Assembly (NCBI RefSeq): GCF_016865585.1
Contig: NZ_JAESND010000002.1
Span: forward strand, 310,001 to 374,000
DNA length: 64,000 nt
Direction: 5' to 3'
From: Jeongeupia naejangsanensis
GTDB taxonomy: Bacteria; Pseudomonadota; Gammaproteobacteria; Burkholderiales; Chitinibacteraceae
Below are positions 54,917-63,351 of the stretch, piece after piece. The stretch's first letter is position 1. Every line of letters starts with the position of its first letter. A program made the translations under genes and the position numbers. The notes below the pieces were generated by a model. The model saw nothing but the letters and a program-made list of their open reading frames with translations, made no database searches and had not been told where the DNA came from.

Positions 54917-55621
54917 ATGTCGCGTACTGCCTGGATCATCCGTCACCTGGCGTTCGAAGACCTTGGCACGCTGGGCGAGTCCGTTTCGGCGCGTGGTTAC
55001 ACGCTGCGTTACCTCGAGGCGGGTGTCGACGCGTTCGACGTGCTGGCCGATGCCGGTGTCGACGACCTGCTTGTCGTGCTGGGCGGGCCGATCGGCGTCT
55101 ACCAGACCGACCGCTATCCGTGGCTGCTGACCGAAACGGTTGCGATTGCCGGCTGGCTCGACAGCGGCCGCGCTGCGCTCGGCATTTGTCTTGGCGCCCA
55201 GCTGATTGCTGCTGCGCTGGGTGCGCGTGTCTATCCCGGGCACGGCAAGGAAATCGGCTGGTCGCCGCTGACATTGAACGATGCCGGCAAGGCTTCGCCG
55301 CTACGGCATCTGGACGGTGCGCTGACGTCGATGCTGCACTGGCATGGCGACACCTTCGATCTGCCAGCGAACGCCGAGCTGCTGGCGTCCACCGGCATGT
55401 ATCCGCATCAGGCCTATCGGGTTGGCGCACGCGTACTGGCGTTCCAGTGCCATCCGGAGATCGACGCGGGACGCTTCGAGCAGTGGCTGATCGGTCATTG
55501 CGACGAGCTTGATGCCGCCGGCATCGGTTTCGGCGTGCTGCGTGCGCAAACGGCCGCAGAGGGCACGCGTCTGCGTGCGCAGGCGGCGCTGTGCGTCGGC
55601 GAGTGGCTGGATTCACTGTGA
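54917..55621 (+). CDS. Class I glutamine amidotransferase-like protein (GuaA-N type)
   Basis: A 234-residue stand-alone GATase domain. The nucleophile Cys is in LGICLGAQLIA and the His-Glu pair in FQCHPEID. The N terminus (IIRHLAFEDLGTLGE) and LLVVLGGPIGVYQTDRYPWL in part are typical of the YfeJ/GuaA-like group. It may split glutamine or gamma-glutamyl compounds; the substrate is unknown. It starts 3 bp after nrdR and overlaps ribD by four bases, so it is embedded in the riboflavin operon. Confidence 0.9.
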   Translation: MSRTAWIIRHLAFEDLGTLGESVSARGYTLRYLEAGVDAFDVLADAGVDDLLVVLGGPIGVYQTDRYPWLLTETVAIAGWLDSGRAALGICLGAQLIAAALGARVYPGHGKEIGWSPLTLNDAGKASPLRHLDGALTSMLHWHGDTFDLPANAELLASTGMYPHQAYRVGARVLAFQCHPEIDAGRFEQWLIGHCDELDAAGIGFGVLRAQTAAEGTRLRAQAALCVGEWLDSL

Positions 55622-56724
55622 GCACGTTTACCAGCCCGGACTACGTTTTCATGCAGCAGGCCTTGCGGCTTGCAGCCAAAGGCCTTTACACGACCACACC
55701 GAATCCGCGGGTCGGCTGCGTCATCGTCAAGGACGGTGCAGTTATCGGCGAGGGTTGGCATGTGCGTGCGGGCGAACCGCATGCCGAAGTGCATGCCTTG
55801 CGCATGGCCGGCGACGCGGCACACGGCGCAACTGCGTATGTGACACTCGAACCGTGCAGCCATCATGGCCGTACGCCACCGTGTGCCGATGCACTTGTGC
55901 AGGCGGGCGTCGCCCGCGTGGTCGCGGCGATGACCGACCCGAACCCGCAGGTCGCCGGTCGCGGTCTGGCCAGACTTGCCGCTGCAGGTATCGAGACAGC
56001 CTCCGGCATCCTCGAGGCCGAGGCGCGCGAGCTGAACGTCGGCTTCATCAGCCGGATGCTGCGAGGTCGGCCTTGGACGCGGATCAAACTTGCCGCAAGT
56101 CTGGATGGCCGGATTGCGCTGAACGACGGACAATCGAAGTGGATTACCGGCAGCGCTGCGCGTGCCGATGTCCAGCGCTGGCGTGCGCGTTCCTGCGCGA
56201 TGCTGACGAGTGCGGAGACCGTGCTGGCAGATGATGCGCGGCTGACGGTGCGCGATTTTGCGGTCGAACGCCAACCGCTGCGGGTGGTGGTCGATAGCCG
56301 GCTGCGTACGCCGGCCGATGCCGCGCTGTTGCAGACCAAGGGTGTGCTGATCGCGGCCGCAGTCGACGGGCCGCAGCGGGCTGCGCTCGAGGCTACAGGT
56401 GCCGAGGTCGTGCTGTTGCCGGGCGCCGACGCTCGGGTCGATCTGATGGCCCTGCTTGACCTGCTTGGTAGCAGGGGCATCAACGAGCTGACTGTCGAAG
56501 CCGGTGGCGTGCTGGCCGGGGGCCTGTTGCAGGCGGGACTGGCCGACGAGCTGTTGCTGTATCAGGCGCCGGTGCTGATCGGACAGGGGCGGGCGATGGC
56601 GGACTTTGCGCTGACGGACCTGGTCCAGCGTTATGCGCCGCGGGTGATCGAGCGCCGCAGTGTTGGCGACGACCTGCGCTGGACCTTGCGTTTTACCGAT
56701 CCGGCCCAAGCTTTCAGGGCCTGA
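55618..56724 (+). CDS. ribD: Bifunctional riboflavin deaminase/reductase RibD
   Basis: A 368-residue enzyme for the second and third steps of riboflavin synthesis. The deaminase domain (1-145) has zinc ligands in PHAEVHAL and EPCSHHGRTPPCADAL. The NADPH-dependent reductase domain (about 150-365) starts at RPWTRIKLAASLDGRIA in part and has TVEAGGVLAGGLL. It starts with GTG in a GTGA overlap with the amidotransferase stop. Confidence 0.96.
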   Translation: MSTFTSPDYVFMQQALRLAAKGLYTTTPNPRVGCVIVKDGAVIGEGWHVRAGEPHAEVHALRMAGDAAHGATAYVTLEPCSHHGRTPPCADALVQAGVARVVAAMTDPNPQVAGRGLARLAAAGIETASGILEAEARELNVGFISRMLRGRPWTRIKLAASLDGRIALNDGQSKWITGSAARADVQRWRARSCAMLTSAETVLADDARLTVRDFAVERQPLRVVVDSRLRTPADAALLQTKGVLIAAAVDGPQRAALEATGAEVVLLPGADARVDLMALLDLLGSRGINELTVEAGGVLAGGLLQAGLADELLLYQAPVLIGQGRAMADFALTDLVQRYAPRVIERRSVGDDLRWTLRFTDPAQAFRA

Positions 56725-56741
56725 ACCATGAGGGATGTGTG

Positions 56742-56918
56742 ATGAGCGAACAAGCAACGGCGCTGGTCTGCCCGGACTGCGGCAAGCCGATCGAAATCCT
56801 CAAAGCCTGTGGTGCGACCAGTTATTTCTGCAATCACTGCAATGAACTCAAGTCGTCGCAGCGGGTGCTTGAAGCGAATGCCAGCCGCAAAGCGGTGGCC
56901 GACAAGGAGCAAGACTGA
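56742..56918 (+). CDS. Small double-CxxC zinc-ribbon protein
   Basis: A 58-residue protein. MSEQATALVCPDCGKPIE gives the first C-x2-C and SYFCNHCNELKSS the second, with KACGA between them; the tail is charged (SRKAVADKEQD). It fits a small zinc ribbon. ATG at 56742 follows GAGGGATGTGTG. Its stop TGA is directly followed by the ATG of ribE, so it is part of the riboflavin operon. The function is unknown; nucleic-acid or protein contact is usual for such ribbons. Confidence 0.82.
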   Translation: MSEQATALVCPDCGKPIEILKACGATSYFCNHCNELKSSQRVLEANASRKAVADKEQD

Positions 56919-57530
56919 ATGTTTACCGGAATTGTCCAGGCGATCGGCACGATCGAACGCGTCGAACCGTTCGCCGGTGGGGTCAAACTGACCGTTCATG
57001 CGCCCGAGCTGGAAATGGGTGATGTGTCGCTGGGCGACAGCATCTCGCACAACGGTGCATGCATGACCGTGATCGAACAGCTTGATCCGCACCGTTACCT
57101 GATCGACGTGTCGGACGAATCGCTGCGCTGTACCGTCGGCCTTGTTGCCGAGGGTGGCCGCGTCAACCTGGAAAAAGCGATGCGCCTGGGCGACATGCTC
57201 GGTGGTCATCTGGTCTCCGGCCATGTCGACGGGGTCGGTGACGTGCTGTCGTTCGACCCGGTCGGCGAAAACCGCGAGCTGGTGGTTCTCGCGCCGAAAG
57301 CGATGGCCAAGTATCTGGCGGCCAAGGGCTCGGTGGTCGTCAATGGCGTGTCGCTGACGACCAATTCGGTCCGCGACGCCGAGGACGGCTGCGTGTTTTC
57401 GATCAACCTGATTCCGCACACATTGGCGGTCACGACACTCGGCCAGTTGGCCGCGGGTTCGCAGGTCAATCTCGAGATCGACCTGATCGCCCGTTACGTC
57501 GAACGCATGCTGAGTACGGAGCACCGATGA
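56919..57530 (+). CDS. ribE: Riboflavin synthase alpha chain
   Basis: A 203-residue enzyme of two homologous barrel domains that dismutates 6,7-dimethyl-8-ribityllumazine to riboflavin. The first starts MFTGIVQAIGTIE and the second is marked by GHLVSGHVDGVGDVLSF in part and VNGVSLTTNSV. The ATG directly follows the zinc-ribbon stop, with AAGGAGCAAGACTGA upstream as ribosome site. It overlaps the next gene. Confidence 0.96.
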   Translation: MFTGIVQAIGTIERVEPFAGGVKLTVHAPELEMGDVSLGDSISHNGACMTVIEQLDPHRYLIDVSDESLRCTVGLVAEGGRVNLEKAMRLGDMLGGHLVSGHVDGVGDVLSFDPVGENRELVVLAPKAMAKYLAAKGSVVVNGVSLTTNSVRDAEDGCVFSINLIPHTLAVTTLGQLAAGSQVNLEIDLIARYVERMLSTEHR

Positions 57531-58621
57531 TGAGCGCGATTTCTGCCGTGCAGGACATCATTGCCGACATTCGTGCCGGCAAGATGGTCATCCTCGTTGA
57601 CGAGGAAGACCGCGAAAACGAAGGCGATCTGGTGATGGCGGCCGAGTTCGTCACGCCGGAAGCGATCAACTTCATGGCCAAGTTCGGTCGTGGCCTGATC
57701 TGTCTGACCTTGTCGGCAGAGCGTGGCAAGCAGCTGAATCTGCCCCTGATGGTCAGCCAGAACGGTTCGGGCCACGGCACCAACTTCACCGTGTCGATCG
57801 AAGCGGCTGAAGGGGTGACCACGGGCATTTCGGCCTACGACCGGGCACTGACGATCAAGAAGGCGGTGGCTTTCGACGCCAAGCCGAGCGATCTGGTGTC
57901 GCCGGGGCATGTGTTTCCACTGCTGGCACAGCCGGGCGGCGTGCTGGTGCGCGCAGGCCATACCGAGGCCGGCTGTGATCTTTCGCAACTGGCCGGGCTG
58001 CAGCCGGCGTCGGTGATCTGCGAGATCATGAACGACGACGGCACGATGGCGCGCCTGCCGCAGCTGCTCGAGTTCGCGGCCGAGCATGGCCTCAAGGTCG
58101 GCACGATCACCGACCTGATCCACTACCGCAGTCAGACAGAGTCGCTGATCGAAATCGCCGGTCGGCGCAATATCGAAACCGCAGCCGGGCCGTTCGAGTT
58201 GGTGGTGTTCCGTGACAAGTTGTCGACGGCGACGCACCTGGCGCTGGTGAAAGGCCAGCCCAAGCCGGGTACCGAAGCCCTGGTGCGGGTGCACGAGCCG
58301 TTGTCGGTGGTCGACTGGATCGACTTTGGCGCCGGCAACCACTCGTGGGACGTCCGCGCTTCGCTCGAAGCGATCAACCGTGCCGGTTGTGGCGTGATGG
58401 TGCTGCTGCACCGGACCGAGTCGGGCGAAGACCTGCTGGCCCGGGCGCTGCCCGAGCTGGGTCTGAACAAGGTCAGACGCTGGGATTTGCGTACCTACGG
58501 CATCGGCGCACAGATGCTGCGTGCGCTCGGCGTCGGCAAGATGCGTCTGCTGAGCCCGGAACGCAAGATGCCGAGCATGGCCGGCTTCGGACTCGAAGTC
58601 ACCGGTTTTGAAACCCCCTGA
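57527..58621 (+). CDS. ribB: 3,4-dihydroxy-2-butanone 4-phosphate synthase with a degenerate GTP-cyclohydrolase domain
   Basis: A 364-residue protein. Residues 1 to about 205 form a complete RibB domain: [17 protein letters not shown] in part, [22 protein letters not shown] and [12 protein letters not shown]. The remainder aligns with RibA (GTP cyclohydrolase II), but the zinc-binding Cys-x10-Cys-Asp-Cys block is missing; in its place is [15 protein letters not shown]. The protein is therefore predicted to make dihydroxybutanone phosphate only, as in RibBX types. The start follows ACGGAGCACCG. Confidence 0.92.
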   Translation: MMSAISAVQDIIADIRAGKMVILVDEEDRENEGDLVMAAEFVTPEAINFMAKFGRGLICLTLSAERGKQLNLPLMVSQNGSGHGTNFTVSIEAAEGVTTGISAYDRALTIKKAVAFDAKPSDLVSPGHVFPLLAQPGGVLVRAGHTEAGCDLSQLAGLQPASVICEIMNDDGTMARLPQLLEFAAEHGLKVGTITDLIHYRSQTESLIEIAGRRNIETAAGPFELVVFRDKLSTATHLALVKGQPKPGTEALVRVHEPLSVVDWIDFGAGNHSWDVRASLEAINRAGCGVMVLLHRTESGEDLLARALPELGLNKVRRWDLRTYGIGAQMLRALGVGKMRLLSPERKMPSMAGFGLEVTGFETP

Positions 58622-58650
58622 ATCTGCAGCCCATTTCCCAGGAATACACC

Positions 58651-59124
58651 ATGAGCTTTGTCCCGAATCGTGACCAGACCCTGCCGCCGCTCGATGGCCG
58701 TGGCCTGCGTGTCGGCATCGTGACCTGCCGCTTCAACGAAAACATCACCACTGCGCTGCGCAATGCCTGCGTCGGCGAGCTGGTCCGCCTCGGTGTCGCC
58801 GAAAACGCCATCGACGAATTTGCCGTGCCCGGCGCGCTCGAAGCGCCGCTGGCATTGCAACTGCTGGCGAAAACCGGTCGCTACGACGCGCTGGTGACAC
58901 TCGGCTGCATCATTCGCGGCGAAACCTATCACTTCGAGCTCGTCGCCAACGAGTCCGGCGCCGGGGTGACCCGGGTCGGCCTCGATGCCGCGATCCCGAT
59001 TGCCAACGCCATTCTCACCGTCGAAAACGATGAGCAGGCCGAGGTGCGCAAGACCGACAAGGGCATCGATGCCGCCCGCGTCGCCGTAGAAATGGCCCAA
59101 CTTCAGAAAGCGTTAACAGCATGA
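58651..59124 (+). CDS. ribH: 6,7-dimethyl-8-ribityllumazine synthase
   Basis: A 157-residue lumazine synthase. Motifs are [17 protein letters not shown] in part, [11 protein letters not shown] and [19 protein letters not shown] in part, which form the active site; the catalytic His is in that block. It combines the RibB and RibD products. The start follows CCAGGAATACACC. Its stop overlaps the nusB ATG (ATGA). Confidence 0.96.
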   Translation: MSFVPNRDQTLPPLDGRGLRVGIVTCRFNENITTALRNACVGELVRLGVAENAIDEFAVPGALEAPLALQLLAKTGRYDALVTLGCIIRGETYHFELVANESGAGVTRVGLDAAIPIANAILTVENDEQAEVRKTDKGIDAARVAVEMAQLQKALTA

Positions 59125-59609
59125 GCGAACACGAACAGCAAGCAAACACCCCGCCGGCCAAGCCGAAATCGGCCCGTCGCCGCGCCCGCGAATTCGCGGT
59201 TCAGGGGTTGTACCAGTGGAATCTGACCGGGGACACGGTCAACAACATCGAGAAATTCCTGCGCGAAAGCAGTCCGCAATTCTCGCGTGCCGATGAGGCC
59301 TTGTTCCGTGCGGTGATGTATGGCGCAATCAAGGAGTCGAGCGACCTGATCAAGCTGATCACGCCGCACGTCGATCGGCCGCTCGAAGAGGTGAGCCCGG
59401 TCGAGGCCGCAGTGATTCTCGCAGGCGCATTCGAAATCGTCCACATGCCGGAAACGCCGTATCCGGTCATCATCAACGAAGCGATCGAGCTGGCGAAGAC
59501 GTTTGGCGGTACCGACGGTCACCGTTTCGTCAACGGCGTACTCGACAAGCTCGCGGCTGCGGTGCGTGCCGACGAAGTCGAAGCCATCCGCGCAAAGCGT
59601 CGCGGCTGA
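59121..59609 (+). CDS. nusB: Transcription antitermination factor NusB
   Basis: A 162-residue helical RNA-binding protein that joins NusE in rRNA antitermination. A charged tail of about 18 residues precedes [20 protein letters not shown]; later blocks are [15 protein letters not shown] and [27 protein letters not shown] in part. It is coupled to ribH by the four-base overlap. Confidence 0.96.
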   Translation: MSEHEQQANTPPAKPKSARRRAREFAVQGLYQWNLTGDTVNNIEKFLRESSPQFSRADEALFRAVMYGAIKESSDLIKLITPHVDRPLEEVSPVEAAVILAGAFEIVHMPETPYPVIINEAIELAKTFGGTDGHRFVNGVLDKLAAAVRADEVEAIRAKRRG

Positions 59610-59627
59610 ACGGGCGGGCATGACCGG

Positions 59628-60581
59628 GTGAACGAGTTTGGACTGATCGGTGCGTACTTCGCTCGCCCGGCACGCAAGGCGCTGCTGGGAGTGGGCGACG
59701 ATTGCGCCTTGCTGGCGCCGCCGACAGACGAAGTTCTGGCGATTTCAGTCGACATGCTGGTCGAGGGGCGGCATTTCTTCTCCGGCACCGACCCGCGCTC
59801 GCTCGGTCACAAGGCTCTGGCGGTCAATCTGTCGGATCTGGCCGCGATGGGCGCAAAGCCGGCCTGGTTCACGCTGGCCTTGGCATTGCCGCGGGTTGAC
59901 GAAGCGTGGCTGGCCGAGTTTTCGTCTGGTCTGTTCGCGCTGGCGGATGCGGCCGACATCGAGCTGGTTGGCGGCGATACCACGCGCGGCCCGCTTACGC
60001 TTTCGATCCAGGTGGCCGGGCATGTGCCGGCCGAGGGCGCGTTGCGGCGTTCCGGTGCCAAGGCCGGTGACGACGTCTGGGTATCCGGTAGTCTTGGTGC
60101 AGCGGCCATGGCCGTGCGTCATCGCAGTGGTGACGTCGTATTGCCCGACGAGGTGCTGGCGCATTGTGCCGGCCGCCTTGACTGGCCGATGCCAAGATTG
60201 GCGCTCGGGGCGCATCTTAGGCGGCATGCGAGTGCAGCGCTGGATGTCTCCGACGGGCTCGTCGGTGACTTGGTGCATATCTGCGAGCAGTCCGGGCTTG
60301 GCGCCGATCTGGACTGGGAGTGCATCCCGGTCGACCCTGCGTTACAGGGGATTCCCGAGGCTCAGCGCCGGCTGGCCGCGCTGTCGGGGGGCGACGACTA
60401 TGAACTGTGCTTTACCGCCAACCCCAAGGAGCGGCAGGCGATCGAGGTACTGTCCTTGTCTCTGGGCCTGCCGCTGACCCGGATCGGCGTCATGCGCCCC
60501 GGAGCCGGGGTTACCCTCCGCGACATCAATGGCTGTCCGGTGGAAACCGGCCGCAGCTTTGATCACTTTTCATCTCCATGA
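59628..60581 (+). CDS. thiL: Thiamine-monophosphate kinase
   Basis: A 317-residue ATP-dependent kinase making thiamine diphosphate. N-terminal GVGDDCALLAPP, the SVDMLVEGRHF metal site, GHKALAVNLSDLAAMGA and VGGDTTRGPLTLS are intact, with SGGDDYELCF near the C terminus. It starts with GTG at 59628, the family N terminus NEFGLI. An ATG 8 bp earlier is out of frame. It overlaps pgpA. Confidence 0.95.
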   Translation: MNEFGLIGAYFARPARKALLGVGDDCALLAPPTDEVLAISVDMLVEGRHFFSGTDPRSLGHKALAVNLSDLAAMGAKPAWFTLALALPRVDEAWLAEFSSGLFALADAADIELVGGDTTRGPLTLSIQVAGHVPAEGALRRSGAKAGDDVWVSGSLGAAAMAVRHRSGDVVLPDEVLAHCAGRLDWPMPRLALGAHLRRHASAALDVSDGLVGDLVHICEQSGLGADLDWECIPVDPALQGIPEAQRRLAALSGGDDYELCFTANPKERQAIEVLSLSLGLPLTRIGVMRPGAGVTLRDINGCPVETGRSFDHFSSP

Positions 60582-61105
60582 CTTCGTCCCACTCTTCAGC
60601 TCCATCGATCCTGCATCCTGACTGGCGTTTTCTGTTGCGCCATCCTGCCCATTTCATCGCGCTCGGCTTCGGCAGCGGTCTGGCCCGTCAGGCCCCGGGT
60701 ACGTGGGGGACGCTGGCCGGGTTGCCCTGTTATGCGCTGCTGCTGTTCTGGCTGACACCGGTCCAGATTGCCTGGTTTTGCCTGCCGGTGTTCGCGCTGG
60801 GGGTGTGGGCGGCCGACGTCACGGGCAAGGCGCTCGGGGTGCACGACCACGGCGGTATCGTGATCGATGAAATCGTCGCAATCTGGCTGGTACTGACGAT
60901 TGTTCCGCATTCCGGCAGCGGCTGGCTGGCTGCGTTTGCCGTGTTCCGGTTTTTCGACATTCTCAAGCCCTGGCCGATCCGGGCGCTCGATGCCCATGTC
61001 CCCGGTGGCTTCGGCGTGATGTTCGATGATCTGGTTGCCGCTTTGTACGCCATCGCCGTCTTGCTGGGCCTCATGCACTTCTGGCCGAGCCTGCTGCGGT
61101 ACTGA
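60578..61105 (+). CDS. pgpA: Phosphatidylglycerophosphatase A
   Basis: A 175-residue membrane enzyme that removes phosphate from phosphatidylglycerophosphate. It carries GSGLARQAPGTWGTLAGLP in part, the acidic HDHGGIVIDEIVAIW motif and FRFFDILKPWPI. About four membrane helices are visible. The ATG overlaps the thiL stop (ATGA). It is the last gene of the operon, followed by a terminator. Confidence 0.94.
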   Translation: MTSSHSSAPSILHPDWRFLLRHPAHFIALGFGSGLARQAPGTWGTLAGLPCYALLLFWLTPVQIAWFCLPVFALGVWAADVTGKALGVHDHGGIVIDEIVAIWLVLTIVPHSGSGWLAAFAVFRFFDILKPWPIRALDAHVPGGFGVMFDDLVAALYAIAVLLGLMHFWPSLLRY

Positions 61106-61130
61106 ATCGTTTGGCCCCATGCATGCAGCG

Positions 61131-61165
61131 AAAAAAAAAGCGCCCTCGAAAGGGCGCATTTTTTT
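61131..61165. terminator. Bidirectional intrinsic terminator
   Basis: GCGCCCT and AGGGCGC form a seven-base stem around CGAA, flanked by A9 and T7. It ends both the pgpA operon and the convergent bamC gene, whose stop is about 15 bp away. Confidence 0.92.
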
Positions 61166-61179
61166 GGGGCTGAGCCGGT

Positions 61180-62367
61180 TTAACGCAGCTGGCCGAGCAG
61201 GGCAGACAGCAGCTTGTTGCGCGTGTCGGCATCGACGGCTGCACCGTCCTTGCCGGTCACGGTCAGCGTCGTCTGGTTGACGCCTTCCTGCAGCCGGACT
61301 TCGTAGTCCTTCGGTACCGGCGTCTTGTTGCCCTTGTCGTCCTTCTGCCAGAAGGCCAGCGACGAGAAGAAGCTGTTGCTCTCTTCCTTGCCGATGTCCT
61401 CGGCTGCACGGTGGACGTAGTACACGCCCTTGCTGCGGTCGCGGTCGGCAACGACGAAGCCGATGCGGTCCAGCGCCAGACCGACGCGGCGCCATGCGCG
61501 ATCAAAGTTGTCGTTGATCTTCAGCGAGGTGGCGTCGTCGCTCAGCGATGCAAAGACCGGGGTGTTGACCGGTTTCTTCACGACGGTCACTGCCTGCTCT
61601 TCGGTCATGCCGAAGCGTTGCAGCATCAGTGCCAGCATTTCGGCTTCGAGTTCCGGGTCGGCCTTGCGCGGCACCCAGATCGTCTTGTTGTCCGAGGTGT
61701 TGCTGCCAAGGCGGCTGGTGTCGGTGTCGCCGGTGTCCTTGTAGACCTCCTGCATGCCGCGATGCGAGAGGTAAATCTCGGTCGTGCCCGGCTGGGCGCC
61801 TGCTTCGACACGGGTACGGAATTTGTCGAGCTCACCGGTCGAGATGAAGCTGTCCGCAACCTTGCGCAGCAGCTTGGTGACCCAGTCTGCCGGCAGGTTG
61901 GCGCGGTTTTCCAGCCAGTCGGTTTCCATGATGCCCAGTTGCGGATTGTCGATCTTCAGCAGGAAGCCGTTGTCGAGCCAGAACTGGTGGATCTCGGGCC
62001 AGAGTTTCTTCGGGTCACCCTTGACCACCAGCCAGCGCTGTCCGCCGGCTTCGACCATCTTGGCCTTGCTGCTGTCGTTCAGGATGACTTCGCCGCCGAC
62101 GGCCTTGACGCCGACCGCAGGCGCCGAGGCGTTGGTGGCGGCCGGCTGGCCGCTCAGTGCCGAGGCGCTGTTGCCACGTTCCGGAATGGTGTAGCCGGTA
62201 CCGGCGCTCGGTGCGGTCAGGTCCGGCGGGACTTCCAGCGTATTGTTCGACATGTTGTCGCTACCCGAACGGTAGTCGACCTTGCGTTGCAGCATCAGCT
62301 GATCGCTCGAGCAGCCGGCGAGGCTGATGGCGATGGCGATCGGGATCAGGCGGAAAAGCGGTTTCAT
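61180..62367 (-). CDS. bamC: Outer-membrane assembly lipoprotein BamC
   Basis: A 395-residue BAM-complex lipoprotein (NlpB family). The lipoprotein signal has ISLAGC at about residues 14-19. The unstructured N-terminal part (VDYRSGSDNMSNNTLEVPPDL in part) is the stretch that contacts BamD. Two helix-grip domains follow at about 100-230 and 285-390. ATG at 62367 gives the proper signal. It lies 28 bp downstream of dapA on the same strand, a common pair. Confidence 0.93.
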   Translation of the reverse strand: MKPLFRLIPIAIAISLAGCSSDQLMLQRKVDYRSGSDNMSNNTLEVPPDLTAPSAGTGYTIPERGNSASALSGQPAATNASAPAVGVKAVGGEVILNDSSKAKMVEAGGQRWLVVKGDPKKLWPEIHQFWLDNGFLLKIDNPQLGIMETDWLENRANLPADWVTKLLRKVADSFISTGELDKFRTRVEAGAQPGTTEIYLSHRGMQEVYKDTGDTDTSRLGSNTSDNKTIWVPRKADPELEAEMLALMLQRFGMTEEQAVTVVKKPVNTPVFASLSDDATSLKINDNFDRAWRRVGLALDRIGFVVADRDRSKGVYYVHRAAEDIGKEESNSFFSSLAFWQKDDKGNKTPVPKDYEVRLQEGVNQTTLTVTGKDGAAVDADTRNKLLSALLGQLR

Positions 62368-62395
62368 CAGGTTCTTCGCTAAGGTTGGACGCGGC

Positions 62396-63271
62396 TCAGA
62401 GCGCGCCGGCAGCTTGCATGGCTTGACGGACCGTGGCATGAGCGCCCTCGGACAGTCGGGTCAGCGGAAGGCGGATGCCGGTCGGGATCAGCCCCATCTG
62501 TTCGAGTGCCCATTTCACCGGAATCGGGTTGGCTTCGACGAACAGTTGCTTGTGTAGACCCTGCAGTTGGTTGTTGAGTTCGCGCGCACCGGCAATGTCG
62601 CCTGCACGTGCGGCTTTGCACATTTGCGCCATGATGCGGGGGGCGACATTGGCCGTGACCGAGATCACGCCATGGCCACCTTGCAGGATGAAGGCGAGGG
62701 TCGAGCCGTCATCACCGCTGAGAATGGCGAAGCCTTTCGGCGCACGCCGGATCAGGTCGGCAGCGCGCTCCTGATCGGCAGTCGCATCCTTGACGCCAAC
62801 GATGCCGGGAATTTCGGCGAGCCGCAGCACGGTGTCGTTGGACATGTCGGTGATGGTCCGGCCCGGCACGTTGTACAGCAGGGTCGGCAAGCCGCTTTCC
62901 TCGGCGATGGCGCGGAAATGCAGGTACAGGCCTTCCTGGGTCGGCTTGTTGTAGTAAGGAACAACCGACAGGCCAAAGTCGGCGCCGACTTCCTTGGCGC
63001 GTTTGGACAGGTGGATGGCTTCGCGGGTCGAGTTGGCGCCGGTGCCGGCAATCACCGGGACGCGGCCTGCGGCTTGCTCGACGACAACGCGGATGATTTC
63101 GATATGTTCTTCGACACTGACGGTCGGCGATTCGCCGGTCGTGCCGACGGCGACGAGGCCGTTGGTGCCTTCGGCGATATGCCAGTCGACGAGCTTGCGC
63201 AAGCTCGCAAAATCGAGGCTGCCGTCTTCAAACATCGGGGTGGCCAGTGCCACCAAACTACCTGTCAACAT
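62396..63271 (-). CDS. dapA: 4-hydroxy-tetrahydrodipicolinate synthase
   Basis: A 291-residue TIM-barrel aldolase, first committed step of lysine and diaminopimelate synthesis. N-terminal [18 protein letters not shown] in part, the GTTGESPTV phosphate loop, the Tyr of [13 protein letters not shown] and the Schiff-base Lys of [10 protein letters not shown] are present. The start ATG has a weak upstream site. It pairs with bamC downstream. Confidence 0.96.
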   Translation of the reverse strand: MLTGSLVALATPMFEDGSLDFASLRKLVDWHIAEGTNGLVAVGTTGESPTVSVEEHIEIIRVVVEQAAGRVPVIAGTGANSTREAIHLSKRAKEVGADFGLSVVPYYNKPTQEGLYLHFRAIAEESGLPTLLYNVPGRTITDMSNDTVLRLAEIPGIVGVKDATADQERAADLIRRAPKGFAILSGDDGSTLAFILQGGHGVISVTANVAPRIMAQMCKAARAGDIAGARELNNQLQGLHKQLFVEANPIPVKWALEQMGLIPTGIRLPLTRLSEGAHATVRQAMQAAGAL

Positions 63272-63351
63272 GCCCGTTTACCCGTTCTGGTCATTAAACG
63301 ATCAGCCGGCATTCTAACCGGTGCTGGCGCGGGCGGGAACCCGCAAATGGG

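Noticed and set aside
53041-59124. FMN riboswitch for the rib genes
   Set aside because: No conserved RFN-element blocks were seen before ribD, ribE, ribB or ribH; the genes are spaced too closely to hold one.
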